A stretch of DNA of 64,000 nt from Natronosalvus rutilus (lineage in GTDB: Archaea > Halobacteriota > Halobacteria > Halobacteriales > Natrialbaceae): NCBI RefSeq assembly GCF_024204665.1, contig NZ_CP100355.1:2957451-3021450 (forward strand). The letters run 5' to 3'. The notes beneath the pieces are model-generated. The model searched no databases. It saw only the letters and a program-made list of their open reading frames with translations, and was not told the DNA's origin. Position 1 is the stretch's first letter, and the number at the start of each line of letters is the position of its first letter. The position numbers were made by a program, and so were the translations under genes. Positions 10,270-19,051 of the stretch are shown piece after piece.

Positions 10270-10385
10270 GGAGCATCACACGTCTGCCAGACGTTTACCA
10301 TATGTCGCACTATCGGATCGGTATGCATTCGAGGGTATTAGGTATCATGATTTCCCCGGACGGGTTCCGAGGATGAACAATTGTG

Positions 10386-10406
10386 TCGGCGGAAACGAAC
10401 CGCCGA
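10386..10406 (-). promoter_or_regulatory. Hairpin between dppA and dppB
   Basis: A perfect 7-bp inverted repeat (TCGGCGG / CCGCCGA) with a 7-base loop starts about 20 bp after the dppA stop. Binding-protein genes are often followed by such stems, which protect or end part of the transcript so that the binding protein is made in excess. That role is inferred here. Confidence 0.5.
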
Positions 10407-10423
10407 GCTATTCGCGTCCGACG

Positions 10424-12277
10424 TTACTCTTCGCTTTCCATTTCGACTTGCCAGTCGAGATAGTAGCCGTCCGCGTCTTCGGGGATCTTTTCGGTGTTGG
10501 TGTTCTCGGGCTCGAAGCCGAACAGACCGTAGGCGATCGACGGGTAGCTCCAGATCCAGCCGAGCGAGTAGAACTGAAGTTCGCCGTCCTCACCGCGGCT
10601 GATCAGCGTGTTGAACTCGGACTGCTCGAGCTCGAGTTCGATGCCGAGGTCAGCGACTTTGTCACGGGTGATCGTAGCGGCTTCGTTGAACACTTCGCTC
10701 TCGTAGGTCGTCAACGTCAGCTCGGCTGGTTCGTCGGGCGTGAAGCCGGCCTCTTCGAGAACTTGCTGGGCGCCCTCGCGGTCAGTCTCGTTGGGCGTGT
10801 ACGGCCACTCCTCGACGAACGTCTGGTAGGCCTCGTTTCCTCCGGGGAAGATTCCCGGCGGCGTGAAGCTGAACGCCTCGACGCCACGGCCGGCGAAGAC
10901 CTGGTTAATGAGTTCCTCGTGGTCGGTGACGTACGCGATGGCCTGTCGAACCGCCTTATCAGCGTAGCGAGCGTTGAACGCGAAGTAGAACGTCGACATC
11001 TCACTCACACCGAGGTAGTTGACGGTGTCACCGTTCTCGAGCTCGCCGTAGGTACCAATCTGGCGACCCATGTCGTCCTCCTCGGCCTCGATTTTGTCCT
11101 GGTCGTAGAACGGCGTCGGGATACCGAAGATGTCGGCGTTTCGCTCGTTGTAGTACGTTCGAATAGCCTCGTCGTCCTCGATGATCTGCCAGTGAATCGC
11201 GTCGAGTTCCGGCCCGCTGCCGTGGTAGTTGTCGAACGCGGTCACCTGAACCTCGGTGCCACCCTCCCACATGTCGAACTGGAACGGTCCGCAGCCGACC
11301 ATCACTTCCTGGGAGATCTGCTCCTGGCTGTACTCCCCGTCGTAGCCCTCGATGTCGCCCACGAGTCCCTCGGGCATCGCTGCGAAGGAGTCGTAGGTGA
11401 GGATGTCGAGCGTGGACGGCTGGGGCTCCGTGATCCGCATCTCGATCGTGCGGTCGTCGACGGCCTCGACGCCGAGGGAGTCCGGGACGATCGTGGCCTC
11501 TTCGCCTTCGCCCTCCGTCTCGTGCTCGACGGCGAGGAAGCCGGGTTCGACGAGGAAGTTCGCGCGCTCGCTGGCGGTGGACTCGGCGAGACGCCGCCAG
11601 GCGTAGACGAAGTCACTCGCCGTCAGTTCGCTACCGTCGTGGAACTGGGCCTCCTTGATCGTGAACGTGTACGTCAGCAGGTCGTCGGAGACGTTGACCT
11701 CCTCGACGAGCTGGTTCTCGACTTCCGGAACGCCGTTGGGGTAGTGCACGAGGTTCTCGTACACCTGGTTGATGATGACGCCGGAAGCCGTGTCGGTCGA
11801 CTGGATCGGGTCGAGCGACGAAACCCCCGAGTTGATCAGGTTCAGCGTACCGTCCTCGGTGGTGGTTTCGTTGTGCTGCTGGCGGTGGGATCCCAGCGAC
11901 CCCGTTGGTTCGACTTCGACGGTGTCGTACCAGAAGCGCTCGGTCAGGCCGTGGTACAGCGGCAGGAGAATCATGTCGTCGCGGATGGCCTCCTCCATCT
12001 CGAGGTACGCTTCCATCCGGGTCTCCTCGTCCTCCGGCGCAGGGTTGTCCTGGGCACGCTCCCAGGCCTGCTGGGCCTTCTCGACGTTGGACAGATCCCC
12101 GTCGCCGTTGCCGTTTCCGTTTCCGTTGCCAGATTCGTTGCCGTTACCGTTACCGTCGCCGTTCCCATCACCATTGCCTTCGTCGCCGCCAAAGCACCCG
12201 GCCACCGCCGCGGTGGCTGCACCGGCGCTCGTGGCCTTCAGGAATGATCGTCGGGATACACCGTTGTCGTTGGGCAT
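10424..12277 (-). CDS. dppA: Dipeptide/oligopeptide-binding lipoprotein, DppA type, apparently circularly permuted
   Basis: The 617-residue protein has a Tat lipoprotein signal (SRRSFLKATSAGAATAAVAGC, lipid-anchoring Cys28) and a Gly/Asn/Asp/Glu linker (about residues 30-62). Residues 63-135 look like the normal C-terminal end of SBP_bac_5 proteins: AYLEMEEAIRDDMILLPLYHG, then a WYDTV strand. Only after that, from about residue 143, comes the usual start of the fold (TLNLINSGVSSLDPIQSTD, then VYENLVHYPNG). The protein stops just after YPSIAYGLFGF and DGYYLDWQ, where relatives continue into the segment found here at the front. It captures substrate outside the cell for DppBCDF. It is first in the operon with a promoter 26-31 bp upstream. 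Confidence 0.92.
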   Translation of the reverse strand: MPNDNGVSRRSFLKATSAGAATAAVAGCFGGDEGNGDGNGDGNGNGNESGNGNGNGNGDGDLSNVEKAQQAWERAQDNPAPEDEETRMEAYLEMEEAIRDDMILLPLYHGLTERFWYDTVEVEPTGSLGSHRQQHNETTTEDGTLNLINSGVSSLDPIQSTDTASGVIINQVYENLVHYPNGVPEVENQLVEEVNVSDDLLTYTFTIKEAQFHDGSELTASDFVYAWRRLAESTASERANFLVEPGFLAVEHETEGEGEEATIVPDSLGVEAVDDRTIEMRITEPQPSTLDILTYDSFAAMPEGLVGDIEGYDGEYSQEQISQEVMVGCGPFQFDMWEGGTEVQVTAFDNYHGSGPELDAIHWQIIEDDEAIRTYYNERNADIFGIPTPFYDQDKIEAEEDDMGRQIGTYGELENGDTVNYLGVSEMSTFYFAFNARYADKAVRQAIAYVTDHEELINQVFAGRGVEAFSFTPPGIFPGGNEAYQTFVEEWPYTPNETDREGAQQVLEEAGFTPDEPAELTLTTYESEVFNEAATITRDKVADLGIELELEQSEFNTLISRGEDGELQFYSLGWIWSYPSIAYGLFGFEPENTNTEKIPEDADGYYLDWQVEMESEE

Positions 12278-12299
12278 CGACTGGCAAAATTCTCTCGAG

Positions 12300-12309
12300 T
12301 CGTATAAGT
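12300..12309 (-). promoter_or_regulatory. Probable TATA box of the dppABCDF operon
   Basis: Read on the minus strand, aacttatacg lies 23-32 bp before the dppA ATG (12277), giving a very short leader or a leaderless transcript, as is common in haloarchaea. Confidence 0.55.
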
Positions 12310-12580
12310 TTTGCCTTTGTGAGCGAGAGAACCTCTGTCGTCCCTGGACAGATACTCAATAGTGAGTGATTAATATGCTTAATTTCCAGTCGCACCTATA
12401 ATAACACCATATTATATGTAGTTCTACCAGTCATTCGAACGATTATTTGAAAAATAATCGGACATTCCACGATCATTGCCGATCGTACGTAACGGTGACG
12501 TCTCACTCGAGAGGCACCACCACTACCACCGCATCACCGCCGCCGGTCTCGAACCCACCTCGGTTGCGGCCACAGGTAAG
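12310..12580. other. Intergenic region between dppA and hisC
   Basis: This is part of the divergent space between dppA (minus) and hisC (plus). The stretch 12355-12470 is AT-rich with repeated ttaat/aataat blocks. No open frame or RNA gene is apparent. It probably holds regulatory sites for both units. Confidence 0.5.
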
Positions 12581-12583
12581 CAC

Positions 12584-12592
12584 GCTTAAGCG
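12584..12592 (+). promoter_or_regulatory. Probable TATA box of the hisC operon
   Basis: The sequence gcttaagcg lies 22-30 bp before the hisC ATG at 12614, which suggests a near-leaderless start. Confidence 0.45.
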
Positions 12593-12613
12593 TCGCGAGG
12601 AAAAGGCTCACGT

Positions 12614-13750
12614 ATGAAACCGCGCGATCTGTCCGACCACGTCGCCTACCAGGCGGGTCGAGGCATCGAGGAGGTCGCCCGCGAACTCGGGCGCGACCCC
12701 TCGACGTTCGTCAAACTCGCCTCCAACGAGAACGCCCACGGCCCCTCGCCCGCGGCCGTCGACGCCATCGAGGACGCCGCCGGAAGCGTGAGTTCCTACC
12801 CGAAGGCGGCTCACGCCGATCTCACCGCCGCGGTCGCCGACCGCTGGGCTGTCGCGGACGACCAGATCTGGCTCGCAAACGGCGGCGACGGCGCCATCGA
12901 CTACCTCTCGAGGGCGACCCTCGAGCCGGGCGACGACGTGCTCGTCCCCGCGCCGGGGTTCGCCTACTACGGCATGAGCGCTCGGTTCCACCACGGCGAC
13001 GTCACCGAGTACGCGCTCGCGCGCGAAGACGACTTCTCACAGGACGCCGAGACGGTCCTCGAGGCCTACGACGGCGAGCGGATCGTCTACCTCACCAGCC
13101 CGCACAACCCCTCGGGATCGACGATCGACCTGGAGGCCGTTGCAGAGATCGCCGATCGAACGGACGAGGAGACGCTCGTCGTCGTGGACGAGGCCTACGG
13201 CGAATTCGCCGACGTCGACAGCGCCGTCGCCCTGATCTCGGGTCGCGACGGGTTCGACGCCCGCGACGACGTCGCCGTCCTCCGGACGTTCTCGAAGGCG
13301 TACGGCCTGGCGGGTCTGCGACTCGGATATGCAATCGTTCCGCACGCGTGGGCTGAGGCCTACGCTCGCGTCAACACCCCGTTCGCCGCGAGCGAACTCG
13401 CCTGCCGGGCCGGCCTGGCCGCCATCGAGGACGACAAACACGTCGAGCGAACCGTCGCGACCGTCGCCGAGGCTCGAGCGACCATGCGCGAGGAAATCGA
13501 CGCCCTCGTCTGGCCCAGCGACGGGAATTTTGTCCTCGTCGACGTCGGGGAGGCGACGCCGGTCGCTGAGGCGATGCAAGAACGGGGCGTGATCGTTCGC
13601 GACTGTACGAGTTTCGGGCTGCCGGCGTGCATCCGCATTACCTGCGGTACGCCGTCCGAAACCGATCGAGCCGTCGAGACGCTCAACGAGGTGCTCGAGG
13701 ACCGTGGACTGGATGCCGACGGCGGAACAACCGGGGTGAACGGCGCGTGA
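12614..13750 (+). CDS. hisC: Histidinol-phosphate aminotransferase
   Basis: This 378-residue fold-type I PLP enzyme converts imidazole-acetol phosphate to L-histidinol phosphate with glutamate. Visible motifs are KLASNENAHGPSP near residue 35, the cofactor region NGGDGAIDYL, TSPHNPSGSTI, VVDEAYGEFAD and the Schiff-base lysine segment RTFSKAYGLAGLRLGYAI. The size is normal. Other histidine genes are not nearby. The stop overlaps the next start (GTGA), so it is cotranscribed with the adenylate kinase gene. Broad class I aminotransferase activity is possible, but the sequence type is HisC. Confidence 0.93.
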   Translation: MKPRDLSDHVAYQAGRGIEEVARELGRDPSTFVKLASNENAHGPSPAAVDAIEDAAGSVSSYPKAAHADLTAAVADRWAVADDQIWLANGGDGAIDYLSRATLEPGDDVLVPAPGFAYYGMSARFHHGDVTEYALAREDDFSQDAETVLEAYDGERIVYLTSPHNPSGSTIDLEAVAEIADRTDEETLVVVDEAYGEFADVDSAVALISGRDGFDARDDVAVLRTFSKAYGLAGLRLGYAIVPHAWAEAYARVNTPFAASELACRAGLAAIEDDKHVERTVATVAEARATMREEIDALVWPSDGNFVLVDVGEATPVAEAMQERGVIVRDCTSFGLPACIRITCGTPSETDRAVETLNEVLEDRGLDADGGTTGVNGA

Positions 13751-14265
13751 GAATCGCGATCACCGGCACTCCAGGAACGGGGAAGACGACGGCGACGACG
13801 ATTCTCGAGGGCCGACTCGAGGACTACGACGTGATCTACCTCAACGACCTCCTCGAACGCGAGGGACTGTACACGTCCGTCGACGAAGAGCGCGACAGCA
13901 AGGTCGCCGACCTCGATGCCCTCGAGGAACGACTCGCGGAGCGAGACGACGTCCTCGTCGAGTCGCACCTCTCCCATCACTTGCCGGCCGATCGCGTCGC
14001 CGTCTTGCGGTGTGCCCCCGAGGTACTCGAAAAACGACTGCGCGAACGCGGAGAACGCACGGACAAAGCTCACGAGAACGCGGAGAGTGAGGCGCTCGAC
14101 GTCATCCTCTCGGAGGCCGTCGACCACCACGGCCTCGAGTCCGTGTACGAAATCGATACTACGGACCGCGAACCCACTGAGGTGGCCGACGAACTCGAGG
14201 CCGTCGTCCGCGGCACGCGAGCGCCAAGCGCTGGCGAAGTCGACTTCGTGGGGTACCTGACATGA
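13747..14265 (+). CDS. AK6/Fap7-type adenylate kinase
   Basis: The 172-residue P-loop kinase starts at a GTG overlapping the hisC stop. An in-frame extension upstream lies inside hisC and is rejected. The Walker A motif is GTPGTGKTTATT at residues 7-18, followed by YLNDLLEREGLY. Further motifs are VESHLSHHLPADRVAVLRC and a lid-like LEKRLRERGERTDKAHENAESE. This family includes archaeal Fap7, which joins ribosome small-subunit maturation besides interconverting AMP and ATP. The same neighbours (hisC upstream, phosphatidyltransferase downstream) recur in haloarchaea. I call the family confidently, the cellular role less so. Confidence 0.85.
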   Translation: MRIAITGTPGTGKTTATTILEGRLEDYDVIYLNDLLEREGLYTSVDEERDSKVADLDALEERLAERDDVLVESHLSHHLPADRVAVLRCAPEVLEKRLRERGERTDKAHENAESEALDVILSEAVDHHGLESVYEIDTTDREPTEVADELEAVVRGTRAPSAGEVDFVGYLT

Positions 14266-14876
14266 CCCTCGATAAGTTCCGACCGTACATCTCGAAGTTC
14301 CTGGATCCGTTCGTCCGTGGGTTCGACCGGGTCGGGATGTCCCCCGACGGCGTGAGCGTGATCGCCGGGTTCGTGGCGATCACCGCGGGCTTCGCGTTTT
14401 ACCTCGGCGGCGTCGCCCATCCCGTCTGGTACGCCGTCGGCGCGGCCCTCGTCTTCCTGAACGGCTGGTTCGACATCATCGACGGCGCACTCGCTCGAGC
14501 ACAGGGCGTCTCCTCCCCGTCGGGGGACCTGCTCGACCACGTCCTGGACCGCTACGCCGACATCGTGATCATCGGTGGACTCGCCGCCGGCGTCGGCGAC
14601 TACTGGCTGGGCTTCCTGGCGGTTACAGGCGTCGTCATGACCTCCTACCTCGGCACCCAGGCCCAGGCGGTAGGCCTCGACCGGGTCTACGGGGGGCTCG
14701 TCGGCCGTGCGGACCGGCTGGCGATCATCGGAATCGTCGGCTTCCTCGCCTATCCGCTCGAGTCGTTCGACGCTGGCGGCCTCTCGCTCGTCGGCTGGCT
14801 GCTCGTCTTCCTCGCCGTCGTCGGTCACCTGACGGCCCTCCAGCGGTTCTTCTACTCCTGGAGCGCGCTCGAGTAG
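14262..14876 (+). CDS. CDP-alcohol phosphatidyltransferase family membrane enzyme
   Basis: The 204-residue membrane protein has about five or six hydrophobic helices. The catalytic motif is complete: D-I-I-DG-AL-AR followed by G-DLL-D-HVL-D around residues 69-90, matching DxxDGxxAR(x)8Gx3Dx3D. Such enzymes join a CDP-activated lipid to an alcohol headgroup. In archaea these make archaetidyl-glycerol, -serine or -inositol phosphates. Which headgroup is used here cannot be decided from sequence. The start overlaps the kinase stop (ATGA), so three genes share one transcript. Confidence 0.9.
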   Translation: MTLDKFRPYISKFLDPFVRGFDRVGMSPDGVSVIAGFVAITAGFAFYLGGVAHPVWYAVGAALVFLNGWFDIIDGALARAQGVSSPSGDLLDHVLDRYADIVIIGGLAAGVGDYWLGFLAVTGVVMTSYLGTQAQAVGLDRVYGGLVGRADRLAIIGIVGFLAYPLESFDAGGLSLVGWLLVFLAVVGHLTALQRFFYSWSALE

Positions 14877-15057
14877 TGCCGATCTCGAGGGACTTCTCGT
14901 CGTCTCCCCGCCGTCTTCACGTCATCTTCCCACCCTCCTCCCCGGCGTCCTCCCGCCATCTTTCCATCTCCAGGAGTGGCTGACCTCGTTCGAGACACGA
15001 CTCGTCCAGACCGCCGGCGCCGCACCCTTTATCACGCGTGGTGCGTTAGACCCGACC

Positions 15058-15597
15058 ATGGTTCAGTGCGAGATGTGTGGCGCCGAGACGTCGTCCCCGA
15101 AGACTATCAAAGTCGAAGGCGCGAAGCTGGACGTGTGTTCGAACTGCACCGACTTCGGCACCGAGGTGAAGACCGCCTCCTCGTCGAGCACGTCAACGAA
15201 GTACTCGACGGACTCCGGGTCGGGATCCGGGTCAGGGTCCAGCAACACGTCCTCGAGCGGGAGTCGCTCCTCGGGGTCCGGTGGCTCGCGTCGCCGCGAT
15301 ATGTTCGACGAGATGGACGAGATCGTCACCGATTACGACGACCGCATTCGCCGAGCGAGAGAGAAGAAGGACCTCAGCCAGTCCGACCTCGCGAACGAAC
15401 TCAACGAGAAGGCGAGTCTGATCCGCAAACTCGAGCGCGGGGATACCCTGCCCAGTGACCGGGTCCAGAGCAAACTCGAGCGCTTCCTGGGGATCAGCCT
15501 CACCGGCGGGTCCGGGTCGAGCGAGGACAGCGACTGGGAAGGCGGCTCCTCAAGTGGGAGTTACACGCTCGGTGACGTTGTCAAGCGAAAGGATTGA
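15058..15597 (+). CDS. Archaeal multiprotein bridging factor 1-like protein (zinc ribbon plus HTH)
   Basis: The 179-residue protein has an N-terminal zinc ribbon (MVQCEMCGAETSSP, then VCSNCTDFG), a long Ser/Gly-rich flexible linker (about residues 42-80) and a Cro/C1-type helix-turn-helix (KKDLSQSDLANELNEKASLI, then RKLERGDTLPSD). This is the aMBF1 architecture. In eukaryotes MBF1 bridges activators to TBP, and in archaea it has been tied to translation and the ribosome. The C-terminus adds another Ser/Gly stretch. It stands alone with about 180 bp in front, following the phosphatidyltransferase gene as in other haloarchaea. Confidence 0.88.
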   Translation: MVQCEMCGAETSSPKTIKVEGAKLDVCSNCTDFGTEVKTASSSSTSTKYSTDSGSGSGSGSSNTSSSGSRSSGSGGSRRRDMFDEMDEIVTDYDDRIRRAREKKDLSQSDLANELNEKASLIRKLERGDTLPSDRVQSKLERFLGISLTGGSGSSEDSDWEGGSSSGSYTLGDVVKRKD

Positions 15598-15639
15598 TCG
15601 AGCGGCGACAGCGTTTTTCCCCGGTCGCAGGTGCTGTCC

Positions 15640-16623
15640 TCACCGCGATCCAGTGTCCACTCGAGGGTCGAGTAGCGAGTACGCCAGGTCCTGAACGACG
15701 TTGCCGACGACGCCGAAGGCGACGATGACGACCGTTACGCCCATCATGACGGGCAGGTCGCGCGTCCAGACGGCGTTGTAGAAGAGCGAGCCGATCCCGC
15801 CGATGCCGAACACGGCCTCGATGATAATCACCGAAATCGCGAGCAGCGCGAGCGTCTCGGCGAACACGAGCGAGAGCAGTGGGATCGCCGCGTTTCGCAA
15901 CACGTGTCTGGCGACGTCGAGCCGCCCACCTCCTTTCGCGCGAACGAGTTTGGTGAGGTCCGCGGTGTAGTACTGGCGGGCGTACGCTCGAGCGTAACTG
16001 ACGATGGCAGCGAGTAACGTCGTCGTCACCAGAACGACCGGGAGGACGCGCCCGTAGAGAAACGGCAACTCGGTCACCGTGATGTAGTTGAACTCGCTGC
16101 CCCACCTGAAGGCGGCAGCGGCAGTCGCGGACGCGCTCAGGATCAGGAAGCCGATCCAGAAGTTCGGAACCGCGAACAGCAGGTACACGATTCCCGTAGC
16201 TCCGTTGCCGCGAGTCGAGCGCACGTTCATGGCGGCGTAGGCGCCGACGGCCAGCCCGAGCGTGGTCGCCAGCACGATCGCCGGGACGACGTACAGCGCC
16301 GTCTCGAGGGTGGCCTCACGCACCAGCGGAAACACGGCCTCGCCACTCTGGAAGGAGTTTCCCCACTCCAGGGAGATCATGTTCCCTATCCAGTCGACGT
16401 ACTGCTCGGTGAGCGGTCGGTCGAGCCCTCGGTCGGCGAGGTACGACTGGCGAATAGACTCGAGTTCGTCGGGATCAGCGCCGCCGTAGGCTGCAAGCGC
16501 GAGCCGTCTGTCGAGCACCCAGTCTTCGGTCGCGGCGAACAGTGTGAACATCACCGTGAGCACGGCCCAGGCGGCAACTACCCCCAGTGCGAGACGCCGA
16601 GCCAGTATCCGCACCACTCTCAC
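15640..16623 (-). CDS. Peptide ABC transporter permease, DppB type (second cluster)
   Basis: The 327-residue membrane protein uses a GTG start (MRVVRILARRLALGVVAAW). It has the family end DPRVDTGSR and the EAA loop DLTKLVRAKGGGRLDVARHVLRN. The long first external loop (DWVLDRRLALAAYGGADPDEL) is normal for DppB. It is transcribed away from the dppC-D-F homologues that begin 150 bp to its right, which is an unusual arrangement. Together these genes could form one importer. No binding protein gene lies in either unit. Confidence 0.88.
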   Translation of the reverse strand: MRVVRILARRLALGVVAAWAVLTVMFTLFAATEDWVLDRRLALAAYGGADPDELESIRQSYLADRGLDRPLTEQYVDWIGNMISLEWGNSFQSGEAVFPLVREATLETALYVVPAIVLATTLGLAVGAYAAMNVRSTRGNGATGIVYLLFAVPNFWIGFLILSASATAAAAFRWGSEFNYITVTELPFLYGRVLPVVLVTTTLLAAIVSYARAYARQYYTADLTKLVRAKGGGRLDVARHVLRNAAIPLLSLVFAETLALLAISVIIIEAVFGIGGIGSLFYNAVWTRDLPVMMGVTVVIVAFGVVGNVVQDLAYSLLDPRVDTGSR

Positions 16624-16773
16624 CGGCGGTCACCTGCAAGCGACGCGGCCGTGATGACGGGGTCGCAAATCACGAGTACTGCACACGTGTCAGCCAGGGA
16701 TATATGAGTGTTGCGGTCGTGACGGAACAGAAACACTTATTCACAGAGGCGACAGGTTCCTGCACGACTCGCA
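16624..16773. promoter_or_regulatory. Divergent promoter region of the second dpp cluster
   Basis: The gap between the divergent permease genes holds a TATA-like acttattc near 16735, about 30-38 bp before the ATG at 16774, giving a short leader for the rightward unit. A ggatatatgag at about 16698-16708 is AT-rich enough to serve either strand. Confidence 0.4.
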
Positions 16774-18012
16774 ATGACGGAATCGGGATCGAACGGCCCC
16801 TCCAGGGACGAGCCACCGGGGCAGGCGGACGTCGCGGCACTCGAGCGGATCGACTGGGATCGGGTCGACTCGTCGACGCGGCGGTTTTCGACCGAACGGA
16901 TCGCGCTCGTGATCGGCGTACTCGCGGTTGGACTGGCGTACCTCTACTACCGGTCGAAGGACAGCATCTTTCTCGTCGCTCGATGGCACGTTGGTCCCGA
17001 GGACTGGCTGCTGTTGCTCGCGCTGGCCGTGGTCGTCGCTTACGGCGTCGTCCCGATGCTCCTCGACCCGTCGCGCGGCCGCCGACTCCTCGCTCGGCTT
17101 CGGCGACGGTGGGCGACAGTCGCCAGCCTCGTGGTTCTCGGCGCCGTCGTCCTCACGGCGTTCTACGCGATGATCACGGGGTTCCAGCCCCGGTTGACGC
17201 TCGACTCGGGGACGGTCGGAACCGACAAACTCCAGCCGCCAGTCGGCTTCAGCGGCTCCTACCTGGAAACGAGGCAGGACTGCGTGGGCACGGTTACTGG
17301 TGACACGATCTACGAACAGCAGTGTCACGGGACCTGGGAGTACGTGCTCGGAACCGACCGCTGGGGGTACGAGATGGTCGACCTCCTCGTGGTCGGCGCT
17401 CGACCCGTTGCCTACGCCGTGTTCGTCACCGTCGGCATCATCGTCCCGCTGGCGACGGTCGTCGGGCTCGTCGCGGGGTACTACGGCGGCTCCGTCGACG
17501 ACCTCCTGATGAGCTACGTCGACGTCCAGCTCAGTATCCCGGCGATCGTCATCTACATGATCGCGTACCTGTTCATCGGGGACTCGTTTTTCGTTCTGCT
17601 CGCCGCGTTCGGCCTGCTCTCGTGGGGCGGGATCGCCCGCATCGTCCGGAGCGAGACGCTGCAACGCCGCGAAGAAGGGTACATCCTCGCTGCCAGAGTG
17701 CTCGGGGCCTCGAGGCCGTACGTCTTGCGTCGACACATGCTACCGAACATCACCAACAGCGTGATCCCGGCGGCGTTCCACCTGATGGCCGTGCTCGTCC
17801 TGACCGAGGCCGCGCTTGCCTTCCTCGGGTTCCACGCCACGTTCCAGTCGTGGGGCATGACGATGGGCGAGGGACTGTTCAGGGCGGCCCCGCTCGATGC
17901 CTGGTGGGTCTCGACGTTCCCCGCTATCGCCCTGGGACTGACCGTCGCGGCGTTCAAGGTGGCCGGCGACGGACTACGAGACGCGCTCGATCCACGGGGG
18001 GCCCATGACTGA
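16774..18012 (+). CDS. Peptide ABC transporter permease, DppC type (second cluster)
   Basis: This 412-residue permease is about 100 residues longer than typical. The extra part is at the N-terminus: an acidic cytoplasmic start (MTESGSNGPSRDEPPGQAD), then two hydrophobic segments (ERIALVIGVLAVGLAYLYY and WLLLLALAVVVAYGVV) before the canonical first helix. The core has EAA loop GYILAARVLGASRPYVLRRH and ALAFLGFHATFQSWGMTMGE. It overlaps the next ATPase gene by 8 bp. Function: pore subunit with the divergent DppB homologue. Confidence 0.88.
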   Translation: MTESGSNGPSRDEPPGQADVAALERIDWDRVDSSTRRFSTERIALVIGVLAVGLAYLYYRSKDSIFLVARWHVGPEDWLLLLALAVVVAYGVVPMLLDPSRGRRLLARLRRRWATVASLVVLGAVVLTAFYAMITGFQPRLTLDSGTVGTDKLQPPVGFSGSYLETRQDCVGTVTGDTIYEQQCHGTWEYVLGTDRWGYEMVDLLVVGARPVAYAVFVTVGIIVPLATVVGLVAGYYGGSVDDLLMSYVDVQLSIPAIVIYMIAYLFIGDSFFVLLAAFGLLSWGGIARIVRSETLQRREEGYILAARVLGASRPYVLRRHMLPNITNSVIPAAFHLMAVLVLTEAALAFLGFHATFQSWGMTMGEGLFRAAPLDAWWVSTFPAIALGLTVAAFKVAGDGLRDALDPRGAHD

Positions 18013-19051
18013 CACGGATCCACTGCTCTCCGTCGACGACCTGCACGCCCACATCGCGACCGCCGATGGCACCGTTCGGGCCGTCGACGGGGTAAGCTTC
18101 GACGTCCAGCGGGGGGAAACCGTCTGCCTCGTCGGCGAGAGCGGAAGCGGGAAGACGCTGACCTGCGATTCGATCACCGGTCTGGTCTCGAGTTCGCAGG
18201 TCGACGTCTCCGGATCGGTGACGTTCGAGGGCGAGGAGTTGCTCTCGGCCGGTGAGAGGCGGCTTCGATCGATCCGCGGCAACCGGATCGCCTACCTCTT
18301 CCAGAACGCCCAGAACGCGCTGGACCCCGTCTACACCGTCGGCGACCAGCTCGTCGAGGCGATCACGTTCCACCGGGACGTCAGCGACGGGACCGCGCGG
18401 GAGCGTGCGATTGACCTGCTGCAGACAGTCGGCCTCTCACGACCAGCGGAGCGGCTCGACGCGTATCCCCACGAATTCTCCGACGGCATGCGACAGCGCG
18501 TCCTGATCGCCATCGCCCTGGCCGCCGAACCTGACCTGCTCATCGCCGACGAGCCGACCTCCGCGCTGGACGTCACGATTCAATCGCGGATCATCGACCT
18601 GATCGACGACCTCCGACGAGAGCGAGATTTGACGCTGTTGCTCGTCACTCACGACCTCCGAGTCGTGGCCTCGCTGGCCGATCGCGTCGTCGTCATGTAC
18701 GCCGGAAACGCCGTCGAGCGCGGCCCCGTCGAGGCCGTCCTCGAACAGCCGGGACACCCCTATACGCAGTCGTTGTTCCGGAGTTTCGTCGGCCAGGGTG
18801 GGACAAACGGGCCGGACCGTCGTACCGAAACCGTCGGACGCGACGGCTCAATCCCGAAGGAGGGCTGTTGCTTCCGTCGAGAGTGTCCACATGCCGTCAA
18901 GGCGTGTCGAGGCGACGAACCGCCGTTCGAGCCGGTCGCCGGCGTCGAAGACCACCGCGCGGCGTGTATCTACCACGGCGACCGAAAGGACGCGAGGACG
19001 GTCCTCGACACCGCTCCCCAACTCGACCGCGGGGTAACCGACGATGACTGA
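18005..19051 (+). CDS. Peptide ABC transporter ATPase, DppD type (second cluster)
   Basis: The 348-residue ATPase has Walker A GESGSGKTLTCDS, Q-loop YLFQNAQNALDPVYTVG, signature FSDGMRQRVLIAIAL and Walker B LIADEPTSALDVT. The four C-terminal cysteines have normal spacing (CCFRRECPHAVKAC ... AACIYH). Unlike the DppD homologue of the first cluster it has no insertion after Walker A, so its length is close to the family norm. The signature reads FSDGM rather than FSGGM. It overlaps genes on both sides by 8 bp, so the three are translationally coupled. Confidence 0.92.
   Translation: MTDTDPLLSVDDLHAHIATADGTVRAVDGVSFDVQRGETVCLVGESGSGKTLTCDSITGLVSSSQVDVSGSVTFEGEELLSAGERRLRSIRGNRIAYLFQNAQNALDPVYTVGDQLVEAITFHRDVSDGTARERAIDLLQTVGLSRPAERLDAYPHEFSDGMRQRVLIAIALAAEPDLLIADEPTSALDVTIQSRIIDLIDDLRRERDLTLLLVTHDLRVVASLADRVVVMYAGNAVERGPVEAVLEQPGHPYTQSLFRSFVGQGGTNGPDRRTETVGRDGSIPKEGCCFRRECPHAVKACRGDEPPFEPVAGVEDHRAACIYHGDRKDARTVLDTAPQLDRGVTDDD

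Noticed and set aside
9923-12247. 774-codon plus-strand open frame opposite dppA/dppB
   Set aside because: It is the antisense shadow of dppA, whose signal peptide and fold motifs are clear. Long antisense frames are expected at this GC content.
4747-12277. Whole dpp operon as a nickel or siderophore importer
   Set aside because: No residues point to metal or siderophore binding; peptide-type domains fit best, though the true substrate is unknown.
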